From Primula veris (lineage: Eukaryota; Streptophyta; Magnoliopsida; Ericales; Primulaceae), in contig OY821747.1 of assembly GCA_963682055.1 (NCBI GenBank), positions 32,362,126 to 32,426,125 of the forward strand: a stretch of 64,000 nucleotides of DNA, read 5' to 3'. Below the pieces are notes generated by a model that was not told the DNA's origin, did no database searches, and was given only the letters and a program-made list of their open reading frames with translations. Shown piece by piece: positions 1-10,340 of this stretch. Each line of letters begins with the position of its first letter. The first letter of the stretch is position 1. A program made the position numbers and the translations under genes.

Positions 1-1159
1 TTGCAGGGGCGGCGGCGCCATTGTTGGCTCTGATGTGAGGAAACCCTAACATCTGGGACTGCTGTCGTAAATTAGATAACTTAATTTTAGTTAGCAGTTC
101 GGTCCATATGTGGTGTGGGCGTTAGAGGATTGAGAGGACCTTTCCCTAGTACGAGAAGTAGAACAAGATCCGTTTTGGATCATATCTAAGGGATTTCTTG
201 GTTCGGGTGTCTTATATTATTGGAGTGTCTAATGAGTTACATGATGTGAAATATATATTATACTTGCAAACCATAAAGAAAAAAGCACCACAGAAATTTC
301 AGTCATAACCGGAAAATTCCGACCTCCCTTGTTCCCACAACTCAGGTTATTATTAATATATTTTTTTGATAAGCTATATATTTTAGTATCTATGTTTATA
401 TATATGTATAGTTATGAAAGAAAGATGAATACACAAAAGGAGGTTTTTTTTGGAATGTGTATTCATAATTTACTTTCACCCTAAGCTTTATACAAGTCAC
501 CAAATTGAACTCACATAGTCTAATTACCGGTAATCGTTGCTCATGCGTTGTGTGTGCGACACGTAGTACCAATATGATCCGACAAGTAGTAACAGCCTAA
601 CAGGGTAATCAAGTCACCTTTTGTTATAATTAAATTGTGTTATGAATGGAGTAACGATTAAAGAGAACTTAGCAACTAAATGAGTGACTTTGTGACGAAT
701 TATGATTGTTAAGTTATTTAAATATTAATTGAATTTTAGTGATCATATGCAATCACATATTGATAATGCAAATGAAAATTGAATGTTATAAACAATGTGA
801 CAGTTTTTGTCCTGAATTAATACTCATAATGCTACTTTTGGCTCTTCTACTATAATAAACGAATGCAAGTATTTTGAATATAGTTTCTCGTTCAATGGCC
901 TGTATAATGTAATAGTGTTTTTTGTTTCCGAAACTTTCTTCTATATCATATAGTAATTAAAATCAGAGTATACTATATATAACCAATTTCGTTTATCGAT
1001 TTAATCCTAAAGTATCTATAACCAATTTCGTCGAGTTTTCAATAATTCATCAATCAGACTATTTTGGTATTCTTTTGACGTGTTCACCCCTGAGATTATT
1101 AAGTACATTAAGATCAACTTAATTTGTATGTTTAATATGAGAATAAAAAAAGTTATGAA
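1..1159. repeat. Left copy of 1.16-kb direct repeat (R1)
   Basis: This segment matches 19986-21146 almost base for base. I see only a handful of differences: single substitutions near 24, 178, 532-546 and 865, and a 2-bp TA-repeat indel near 410. It starts at or before the window edge, so its true left end is unknown, and the match stops abruptly after AAAGTTATGAA at 1159. No TG...CA ends are visible, so it does not look like an LTR pair. It holds an exon-like piece (312-344, acceptor TTTCAG before it and CAG-gttatt after it) but no long ORF. A recent segmental duplication is the simplest reading. Confidence 0.9.
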
Positions 1160-2235
1160 TGGATTAATTTGACTTGTTTTTTTTTATAAGGAGACCATTT
1201 TACAAAAGAATGGATTAATTTCCAATTTTCTTTAAAAACAAGCCACCTTTTAAAAAAGTAAGTCAGTATATACTACAAAATAATGTTTGATTTAGTGAAA
1301 GTCAAAAGCTGTCACTAATTTAAAAAGCTGTCACAACTCTGTTGCAAATTGACTAAACTGTCATAAAGCCGTCACAAAAACCGTCACTAATAAGCTCGTA
1401 ATAAAAAATACTGTCACTAATTCCGTCGCTATTTGGGTATTTTTTTGTATTAGAAAGAAAGTTAAATTTTCAAAAATTAGTCATTTTTTTAAATAGATCA
1501 ATTTTATAAAACAAGTAACTTTTTATAAAACAAGTCACTTTTGTCAGTTGCTTTTTTTTTTTTTAATAAAAAAATAGCCCTTTTTCTTGAAAGATATATC
1601 ACTTTTTTTTTAGAGAGCATGTCCTTTTTCTTGAAAATATATCTCTCTGTTTTTGAAAATAAACTATTTTTTGAAAATAATTTACTCATTCAAATATTAC
1701 TCATAAGTAATTTTTTGTTCAACTATAATTATAAATTTATTTTGCCTTATTTTATTTTTAGAATCTTACGACGCCTTTTTTTTTAATAAATTAATGAAGA
1801 TTTATTTTTATTAAAAATATCTCACGTCTTTGTTTTACCTTGATTTTTGGCAAGGAAACAATTGGTAGCATTTGCATAAGTTTTCTATGATTTCTTTTAC
1901 TTTTGATTTCCGGCGTCTAGTTTAAGAGTAGGTTCCGGGTACCAAACAAACACTTAAAAAAGTTTTTAATTAAAAAATAGTAAAAAACACTCTAAAAAAA
2001 AAAAAGCAGAAACAACTTAGTCAAACCTAGAGCATTTTAAATTAGAATTGGATTAGTCTACTAAAGTAACTACTACGCAATAGTCATGATATCTTATGCC
2101 TGGTGATGATTTTTTTTTTTTTTTTTTTTTTTTGTTTTTTACTCAATAAATTTTACTCAATAATCTCCCGTGATTTGGGGAGTCAAAAAAAAGACTGCCG
2201 ACGAAACCGGATAAGGGGTGACAGACTATACCTTT
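1160..2235. other. AT-rich intergenic DNA upstream of the Dof gene
   Basis: No supported gene lies here. The stretch is dominated by A/T homopolymers, including long T runs at about 1551-1564 and 2110-2133. The small ORFs across 1504-1786 are low-complexity and are not credible genes. A CACTA-like MITE lies inside it and is listed separately. Confidence 0.7.
1271..1452. mobile_element. CACTA-like MITE (decayed copy)
   Basis: The left end reads TACTACAAAATAAT and the right end inverts to TAATACAAAAAAATA, close to the CACTA-superfamily terminus. The interior, with repeated GTCACTAA and CCGTCAC motifs, is clearly similar to the better preserved copy at 28806-28998. No 3-bp target duplication is preserved here. 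Confidence 0.55.
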
Positions 2236-2340
2236 GGTATAGTCTGTAAAACACTTCCTGTGGCACCATTGGATCTTACAGTGTGTGGGTCCCACTGTTG
2301 ATCCAATGGCTCCACAAGAGAGAGTTTTACAGACTATACC
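2236..2340. mobile_element. Foldback MITE with perfect 17-bp terminal inverted repeats
   Basis: Positions 2236-2252 (GGTATAGTCTGTAAAAC) are the exact reverse complement of 2324-2340. The interior is also largely self-complementary: CCATTGGATC pairs with GATCCAATGG, and TGTGG with CCACA. The whole 105 bp can therefore fold as one near-continuous hairpin. A further half copy (ACAGACTATACC) abuts the left end at 2221-2232. It lies about 200 bp upstream of the Dof start codon. I could not identify a clean target-site duplication, so the superfamily is unassigned. Confidence 0.75.
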
Positions 2341-2541
2341 TCTCCCCCTCTCTGACGAAACCACCTTCTAGCTTCTCAATAAACACATGTAGCCATCAGA
2401 CATATACCATCACAAGTGCTTTTCCTGGTTTTTAGACACAAAAGTTTCAGAAATTAAAGTGGGTGTGATTATCGCTTCTTTGAAGACTTCAAATAACTTT
2501 ATTTCATTTCCCTTTTTCCATCTTCTCTATCTTCTTGATCC

Positions 2542-3884
2542 ATGGATACTGCTCAGTGGCCACAGGTAAAGCTAACATCCATTTTTTTTTTCTCCCTTGA
2601 AATCATGATAAATATAGCCTTTTGGTTTTTGGTGTTTTCCAAAATTATATTAATCTTTCAAGTTATTATTATTATTATCCTTTCTTGAGGTTTTAAGAAA
2701 CTAATCTTCCTTTTGAATTTTTGAGTAAGCTTTTTCCTAAAGATGATGTTTCTCACCCTCCATCAATCTTTTGAAGTTTTGTTGCTGTCAAATATTTGAA
2801 GTACCTTTTTTTGGTTTTTGGTCTTGCCCCAAAGTAAAAAGTAGTACCTTCAATCCTCTTTTTCTTATCTTGCTATTCCACCATCTGATAAAAGGGCCCC
2901 AAAAAAGCTTCTAAATTGTATTTTTCTCTCTTGTTTGCTTGTTATCTCTTTCCTTTTTCATCCTTTTGTCCATGTTTGTTTGTGATTTATAAATGTAAAC
3001 TTTCATTTTTGCTTAATTAATAAACTATATTTCTCCTTTTCCTCACCCTTTTAGGGTTGGGAGTGGTTGAACAAAGTAAAAGAAGGGATCATCTCTTATC
3101 TTTTTTCCCTTTTATATTTTTTTCTTAACCTTTTTAGGGTATTGTAGTGGTTAAACAAAGTAGATATGCATATAATTCTGAACTTTCATTTCCTTCTTTA
3201 TCTTTTTCCTTTCTTAACTTTTCAGGATAGAGGAGTGGTTTATAAAACTTGTAAAAAAATAATCTCTTCCTTTAAATTTCTTGGGAATTATATAAATTCT
3301 TTCGCTTTTGCTTTGCTCTGAAAAGGAGTGGTTTAAAGAAGAACTCGAAACATATTTATCTCTTTATCCTTATAATAATAATGGTGCATATTTATATACT
3401 TTATTTGCTTTTCCTTTTTAATTAGGTTATTGGAGTGGCTAAACAAGTTGAAGAACCAAGGCCTATAACTGATCAAAAGAGCCCAAGGCCACAAAAGGAA
3501 CAAGCTTTAAATTGCCCAAGATGCAATTCAACAAACACAAAGTTTTGTTACTACAACAATTATAGTCTCACACAACCAAGGTATTTTTGCAAGACTTGTA
3601 GGAGGTATTGGACTGAGGATGGTGGTACACTCAGAACTGTGCCTGTTGGTGGTGGTTCAAGGAAGAACAAGAGATCAATATCTTCTTCAATATTATCTCA
3701 AGCTCAATCTTCATCTAAGAAACTCCTTGATCATGCCACCTCAGCAAGTGTCTCACGGACTGCTGCTCCTCCGAACCCGATTACTTACGACGGCCAAGAC
3801 CTTAATCTTGGTTACTCACCCATGACTAGCTATGATCAATACAACAAGAGTAAGGATAATTTTTTTATTATTATACAAAATTAA
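2542..3884 (+). CDS. Dof-type zinc-finger transcription factor, C-terminally short
   Basis: Exon 1 (2542-2565) encodes MDTAQWPQ, the N-terminal signature of a eudicot Dof subgroup (Arabidopsis DOF4.6-like proteins), and ends at CAG-gtaaag. The 860-bp intron ends at TTAG, and exon 2 (3426-3884) continues in phase 0. The Dof domain spans about residues 35-85, with Cys in the C-x2-C-x21-C-x2-C pattern that binds one zinc and recognises AAAG sites in DNA. Two oddities stand out. The segment after the last Cys reads [19 protein letters not shown], one residue longer than the usual RYWTxGGxLRNVPVGGG. The frame then stops after about 160 residues, where family members usually run near 300, and the tail ([10 protein letters not shown]) looks like read-through into non-coding DNA. 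A good donor (AAGA-gtaagg, near 3849) lies in that tail. Expected to be nuclear. It may be a truncated or remodelled gene. Confidence 0.85.
3050..3450 (+). repeat. Degenerate tandem repeat of the Dof intron 3' splice junction
   Basis: The real acceptor and exon start (TTAG then GTTATTGGAGTGGCTAAACAAG, 3420-3447) are preceded by four imperfect copies of the same junction: 3050-3080 (TTTTAG, GGAGTGGTTGAACAAAG), 3131-3160 (TTTTAG, GTAGTGGTTAAACAAAG), 3221-3253 (TTTCAG, GGAGTGGTTTATAAA) and 3321-3345 (GGAGTGGTTTAAAG). Spacing is roughly 80-100 bp. Each copy is followed by a T/C-rich stretch, so the unit carries its own polypyrimidine tract. This is visible directly; any effect on splicing is inference. 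Confidence 0.8.
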
Positions 3885-4012
3885 TTAATGCTTGAAGAGT
3901 GGCAACCATTAAAATTATTTTTTCTATAAGAAGTTTATCAAGAAAAATATAATACCTCTTTTCTTGCTCTAGTGAGTTTATACTTTTGATTCGTGATTTA
4001 AAACAACAATCT
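3885..4012. other. Short AT-rich spacer between Dof frame end and gypsy LTR
   Basis: There is no gene here. The stretch runs from the end of the Dof frame to the first base of the gypsy LTR and ends in AATCT, the expected position of a 5-bp target duplication. No recognisable Dof C-terminal sequence lies in it. Confidence 0.6.
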
Positions 4013-4364
4013 TGTAACGTCTCGGAAATTTGGGAGTTTATTATTGCTTTTATTAATAAAATAGGTGTATATGATAGTTATGGGTGTTATTGGTATTATT
4101 GAGTAAGTAAGAAGACTAATTAGTAAATTAGTTATACTTACACCTAATATATATATATACATATACACCAAAGGATACATATATACATATACATATATAC
4201 AATACATTTACATACATATACACATAGATACATACGGAGAGAGAGAGTAGCAGAGGGACTAGACCAGCGGCAAAATCAATCGGAGGTCAGCCTGGTCAGG
4301 CAACGGCGGGAGGTCGTATCGGTGGTGGTTCCCAGTTTTAGGACAACTATGTTTTGGGTTATTT
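4013..4364 (+). repeat. Gypsy 5' LTR, 3'-truncated
   Basis: It starts TGTAACGTC and matches 8720-9077 of the 3' LTR, including the TATATACATATACA-rich tract and the GAGAGAGAG tract. Identity ends at GGGTTATTT (4356-4364), after which the sequence continues as gag coding (LRGEAEVWW) and not as LTR (CCGGTGCG in the 3' LTR at 9078). Confidence 0.85.
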
Positions 4365-7300
4365 GAGGGGCGAGGCGGAAGTGTGGTGGAAGAGTCGGAA
4401 GGAGTTGTTCGGTCTGCGGGATATTAGTTGGAAGATGTTCAGGGAGATGTTTCTCAAGGAGTATTTTCCTCAGCCTATGCGAGACTCGAAGAAAACTGAA
4501 TTCCTAAAGCTTATTTAGGGTAATATGAGTGTGCTTGACTATCAGCTAAGGTTCCAAAAGTTATCTAAGTATTATCCAGAAAGCGTAAGCACTGAGGAGC
4601 TTCGCTGTCAGCGGTTTGAGCAGGGATTACATCCTAAGATTCTCAGCAGTCTAGCATCGCATGTGTTTACATCTTTCGATGTCCTTGTAGAACGTGCGCT
4701 AAAAGTTGAGGCGGCAGATGTTGAGGAAAAGCGTATTCTGGCTAAAAAGTCACATAAGGCCCATTTTCCTTCTTCGGATCATGTCTCTGGTTCTCGGTTT
4801 CAGTCAGGAGGGACTAACCGTAAGTTGGGTAATAGTGGGGGTGATCGTAAGAGGCCAAGGGAGGCTGACTCTTCTTCTGGTTTTCAAGAGCATTCCCAGC
4901 CTAGGAGTTATTCGGGTATGGGTTTTGTGTCATCCGTTCCTCAAACGAATTCCGGATGCTATAATTGTGGTTCACGGGCTCATAGGGTTCGAGACTGTCC
5001 TAGGGCCAAGTGTCATAAGTGTGGTGGTTTAGGACATCTTCAGAGTCGGTGTATGTCAGGGAGGACTAGTGCCACTTCTTCAGCTCTTATGCGTACTATT
5101 CCAGCTACTCAGACCTATTCGACTACGCCTTCTTATTCTGGTTCTACGGCTCCTAGTTCTTATAATTCAAGGGCAGGTCGTGGTGGCTTTCAGAGTTCTG
5201 GTCGTGGTGGTTATCAGCGGCACCAGTCTGCTCAGTCTTCTCAGGGTACTCAAGCTCGTGTGTTCGCCCTGCCTCAGGTTCATACTGACAGGAACGAACC
5301 TTCAGTTATTCAAGGTACCTTACTCGTTAGCTCTTCCTGGGCTACTGTATTATTTGATACTGGCACGTCTCGTTCATTTATTTCTTCTCGTTTTGCTTCA
5401 TCTATGGATTTATTATTCAGTATTCAAGATCCTGCTATTTTGGTTGAAACTCCTATTCATGGTAGTGTTCCGCTTAATCGAATATGCCGTGACTGTGTGA
5501 TTTATATTTCTGAACACCCTTTTGTGTTCGAATTTCTTGTGCTTGATATAACTAGCTTTGATGTTATTCTTGGCATGGACTGGTTATCTTTCTTCCATGC
5601 CATTATCGATTGTGAGCGTCGACGTGTATCTTTTATTACCCCTTCTGGTGATCGTATTATTTTCTCTGGGAACCGATGTATTCGTTTTTCCCCGTCATGG
5701 AACGTGGTTGATGATTTGGGTGGTTTATTAGCTAGCTTATCGGTTAGTGATGAAGTGTCTACTGACGTCGAGCTACCTCCGGTGGTGTGTGAGTTTCCCG
5801 AGGTGTTTCCTAATGATCTTATCGAACTTCCTCCTCAGCGTGAGGTGGAGTTTTCCATAGATTTAGCACCTGGGACTGCTCCGATTGCTATGGCTCCTTA
5901 TCGTTTAGCGCCAGCTGAGTTGAAAGAGTTAAAAGAACAGTTGGATGATCTGTTAGGTAAGGGTTTTATACGTCTTAGTGTGTCTCCGTGGGGCGCACCA
6001 ACATTATTTGTCCAGAAGAAGGATGGTGGTATGCGTATGTGTATTGATTATCGTAGGCTGAATCGAGTTACGATAAAGAATAAGTATCCCCTGCCACGAA
6101 TCGATGATCTCTTCGATCAGCTGAAAGGGTCGAAGTGTTTTTCAAAGATTGATCTTCGCTCAGGGTACCATCAACTTCGAGTTCGTGAGGTGGATATTCC
6201 TAAGACTGCGTTTCGTACCCGGTATGATCACTATGAGTTTCTAGTGATGCCATTCGGGTTAACAAATGCACCTGCTGCTTTTATGGACTTGATGAACCGA
6301 GTCTTTAGAGATTTTCTGGACAAGTTTGTCGTGGTGTTTGTGGACGACATTCTGGTGTACTCTTCATCGGAGGAAGAACACATCGAGCACCTTCGTGTTG
6401 TGCTTAATCTTTTAAGAAAGCATAAACTGTATACTAAGTTCTCCAAGTGCGAGTTTTGGATGTCAGAAGTGAAGTTTCTGGGCCACGTAGTGTTGCGGAT
6501 GGAGTGTCGGTTGATCCTTCTAAGATTGAGGTGGGGACTGATTGGGCTCAACCAAAAAGTGTGTTCGAGATCCGTAGCTTCTTGGGACTAGCAGGTTACT
6601 ATCGAAGGTTCGTGCAAAATTTTTCTCGTATGGCGGCTCCCCTAACTCGGCTTACGAAGAAAGGTGTTAAATTCGAAGGGGACGAGAAATGTGAGCTTTC
6701 TTTCCAAGAATTGAAGCGTTGCTTGACATCTGCTCCTATTCTCATTATCTCAGAGAGAGGTGTGGAGTATTGTGTTTATTGTGATGCCTCGAAGGAAGGT
6801 CTTGGCGCTGTGTTAATGCAATAGGGCAAGGTGGTGGCTTATGCTTCTCGGCAGTTAAAAGTCCATGAGAAGAATTATCCCACTCATGATCTCGAGTTGG
6901 CTGCGGTTGTGTTTTTTTTTTAAGTGTTGGCGGCACTACTTGTTTGGAGAGAGATTCAACGTGTTTTCGGATCACAAGAGTCTCAAGTATATTTTCACAC
7001 AGCGCGATCTAAACTTACGACAAATGAGGTGGATGGAGTATCTTGAGCAATATGACTTCGACTTGCAGTATTATCCTGATAAAGCAAATATGGTGGCAGA
7101 CGCCTTGAGTCGCAAGACTAGGTGTTCTCTGGCATGCGTCGCTATTCGTGAATGGGGAATGCTAAATGTTTTTAACGAGTTCGACTTGGAGATGGGGGAA
7201 GAAGAAAATTCAGCTGTGTTGTTCTCGGTGAAGGTGCAACCGTCATTAGTCTTGGGAGTAATTAAGGCCCAACAAGGGGACGAGGAATCTAGGGAAGTAC

Positions 7301-8724
7301 GCATTAAAATCTCGAATGAGTTGGGACTCGACAAATGGAAGGTGGGCTCAGATGGCGGGGTGAGATTTATGGAACGTCTGTTTGTACCTTTAAGTATGCG
7401 TGTGGATGTCATGAGAGAATTCCACCACTCTCGATTGGCATTTCATCCTGGTGGTACAAAGATGTACCATGACTTACCTCGACAGTTTTATTGGAGTGGA
7501 ATGAAAAAGGATGTGGCGGACTTTGTTAATAAATGTCTTACTTGTCAGCAAGTGAAGATAGAACATCAGAAGCCGGGAGGGTTGCTTAAACCTTTACCTA
7601 TACCAGAATGGAAGTGGGAACGTATAACTATGGAATTTGTAGTGGGGTTGCCGAGATCTAGTAGGGGGAAAGATGCGATATGGGTCATAGTGGATCGATT
7701 GACGAAATCGGCTCACTTTCTCCCGATGCGTGTTAGCGACAAAGTCGAGCAGCTATGTGAGATTTATGTTCGTGAGATTGTTCGCTTACATGGTGTCCCA
7801 GTTTCTGTTGTGTCTGATCATGATCCTTGCTTTGTGTCTCGTTTCTGGCAGAGTTTTCAGAAGGCGTTAGGGACGAAACTAGATTTGAGTACGACATATC
7901 ACCCTCAGACCGATGGACAGTCGGAGAGGACTATCCAAACTTTGGAGGATATGCTTCGTGCGTGTGTACTTGATTTTGGTGGGGGTTGGGAGAAACATGT
8001 GGCGTTGATTGAGTTCGCTTATAATAATAGTTATCATTCGAGCATTGAGATGACCCCTTATGAGGCCCTACATGGACGACCATGTAGATCTCCGGTGTGT
8101 TGGACGGAGGCCGGTGAATCATCGTTGCTAGGACCAGATGTGGTTCGAGAGACTACAGAGAAGATTCTTTTGATTAAGCAAAGGTTGGAGACAGCGAGAA
8201 GCCGTCAAAAGAGTTATGCGGATACACGAAGGCGGCCGTTGGAGTTTGGGGTGGGTGATCATGTGTTTCTTAAGATATCGCCGCATAAGGGCATTATGCG
8301 TTTTGGGAGGCATGGGAAGTTGTCACCGCGGTTTATTGGACCTTTCTTGATTTTGGAGAGAGTTGGTGATCTGGCCTATCAGTTAGCTTTGCCACCACAA
8401 TTGGCGAACGTACACCCCATGTTCCATGTTTCGATGCTCCGGAAGTACGAACCGGACCCGTCACATATTTTGGATTTTTCCGATCTTCAAGTACAGGAGG
8501 ATGTTTCCTATGTGGTTTGCCCGGTCCGTATACTGGACAGGCGTGAACAGGTATTACGGAGGCGTGTTATTTCTTTGGTGAAGGTGTTGTGGAGCCACCA
8601 TGGGACTGCAGAGGCAACATGGGAGCGAGAACTGGAGATGCGTGCTAAATATCCAGACTTATTTATTGATTTAGGTATGTGTTTAATTTCGGGACGAAAT
8701 TCTTTTAAGTCGGGGAGAATGTAA
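4356..8724 (+). pseudogene. Gypsy gag-pol polyprotein (protease, RT, RNase H, integrase, chromodomain), broken
   Basis: In order: partial gag (GEAEVWW, then the retrotransposon-gag region); two CCHC knuckles near 4960-5050 ([14 protein letters not shown] and [14 protein letters not shown]); an aspartic protease with DTGTSRSF near 5355; reverse transcriptase with FVDDILVYS near 6340; RNase H with SDHKSLKY near 6970; integrase with an HHCC zinc site (HHSRLAFHPGG, CLTCQQVK) near 7425-7555 and a DDE core; and a chromodomain near 8515-8665 (PVRILDRRE to the WERELEMRAKYP stretch). The breaks seen are a TAG at 4516-4518, a frame change near 6490, a TAG at 6822-6824, and a frame change in the T run at 6911-6922. 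Integrase to chromodomain remains open. The chromodomain type supports the Tekay/Del clade, whose integrase is targeted to heterochromatin. The element cannot make its polyprotein as it stands. Confidence 0.9.
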
Positions 8725-10340
8725 CGTCTCGGAAATTTGGGAGTTTATTATTGCTTTTATTAATAAAATAGGTGTATATGATAGTTATGGGTGTTATTGG
8801 TATTATTGAGTAAGTAAGAAGACTAATTAGTAAATTAGTTATACTTACACCTAATATATATATATATATACACATATACACCAAATGATACATATATACA
8901 TATACATATATACAACACATTTACATACATATACACATAGATACATACGCAGAGAGAGAGTAGCAGAGGGACTAGACCAGCGGCAAAATCAACAGGAGGT
9001 CAGCCTGGTGAGGCAACGACGGGAGGTCGTATCGGTGGTGGTTCCGAGTTTTAGGACAACTATGTTTTGGGTTATTTCCGGTGCGTTCGGACTCCGTTTT
9101 TCACGACTAAATACACTATTTTGATCTACTCTTCGATATCTATCTACCTGTGTAAGTCCGCTCCGCTGATTTTCACCTTTATCAAAACCCATTTTTTAGG
9201 GTTTCATTAATAATCCGAATTTACATCAATTTTATTGATCCGTAGCTCGTTCTAATTACGTTTAGGGACTACTTGAGGGCGATTAGTGGGCTGTCCATAT
9301 CTAGCTTTGATTGTTCAGTGGGTTTTCGGTTCGAGGTTGGGATATTTTTACAAACGAGCTCTCATTTGTATAGGTAGGGGGAAGAATATAGTTTCGCTTT
9401 AAAGGCGGTTTTTATGTGTTGTTTGTTGTATGCTAGGCTATGTAAATGGTTAGTTGGTTGGTTAGTGTGTATTGCATCATGTTATTGTATTGTGTATGTG
9501 TAACATGCTTCTATGGTTTTATTTATGCTAATCATATTGGTTATGGCGATTTTACCATTTTTATTTGAAAAAGAATTGTGAACAAAAATGTGACGGTGGT
9601 GATATAGTGTGTGATATTTATTTTATTTTCGTTTGGTGGACTTTACCATTTATGTTTTTGGGAGTATTTTATATTGATTTTAGGGATTGCAGTACCAAGT
9701 GTTAAGGCGGAGCTGTGTCAGCTCACGGTGAGATCCCGAAAACTTGCGCAAGGATTAGGTATATCGGTACCATAGGGTTAGTCCCCTTAAAGCCGGCCCC
9801 ATATTTTCTTGGTCACGTATTAGTGTCAGAATATGGGTGAGGGAACCATTGCACTTTAGGTCCTAGAGCAGAGTGGCTCTAAAAGTGGGTACATGTGAGG
9901 CAATCCCCACTTTGTTTTTTTTTTTCGTGGAGTCTTGTTTTGTTTTGTTGTGTTTTGTTTTATCTTATTTTATTATTAATGCGGTGATCTCGATCATATG
10001 TTCGTTTACTTGTAGTTGCGAGTTATATTTGCTGATGTGTTTTTCGTGCAATTGTCTTTGTCATTATTTGCCAATATATCATATTTGTCATGTTAGGATT
10101 GTGTGTGCGTGCTTAGTAGCACGCGCCGTTCTTAAAGCGAGATTGTTTTCTTACCTCATTTCCTTGTTTTTTGTACATTTTGTTACGATCGATGTACAGG
10201 TGTTGACGGAGACGGTGGCGAGGTGTAGAGCTCTTGTCCGAGGATCATTGTCATATTACACCTTATCGCATGCACGCTACTCTTTTGTTTACTCTTTTTG
10301 GCGTTTTCTTATTTTAAACTTTGTTTGCCTAGTAAGCGTT
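8720..10340 (+). repeat. Gypsy 3' LTR (right boundary approximate)
   Basis: It begins TGTAACGTC directly after the polypurine tract. The first 358 bp match the 5' LTR remnant. Beyond 9077 it carries sequence lost from the 5' copy, including a GC-richer stretch at 9680-9860 and GTGTTGACGGAGACGG near 10200. The end coordinate is a guess, because there is no partner LTR left to compare with. Confidence 0.6.

Larger units (their letters stand above)
4013..10340 (+). mobile_element. Decayed Ty3/gypsy chromovirus (Tekay/Del-like)
   Basis: The element lies on the + strand. It has a truncated 5' LTR (4013-4364), a gag-pol region (4356 to about 8724) with several disabling mutations, a polypurine tract (CGGGGAGAA, 8711-8719) and a 3' LTR starting TGTAACGTC at 8720. 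Both LTRs begin identically and stay collinear for about 350 bp. The primer-binding site and the start of gag are missing through a deletion. The right end is not resolved: no TG...CA end with a matching AATCT is obvious near 10.3-10.6 kb. A weak candidate is ...TTCA followed by AATCT at 11091-11095, which would make the 3' LTR about 2.4 kb. It is non-autonomous and dead as it stands. Confidence 0.85.

Noticed and set aside
120..165. 25S rRNA-like phrase (CCCTAGTACGAGA) in R1 and R2
   Set aside because: Only about 13 bases resemble the rRNA. The flanking sequence does not continue as rRNA.
1504..1786. Overlapping ORFs rich in Lys/Phe on both strands
   Set aside because: Low-complexity A/T-rich sequence with no domain or coding signature.
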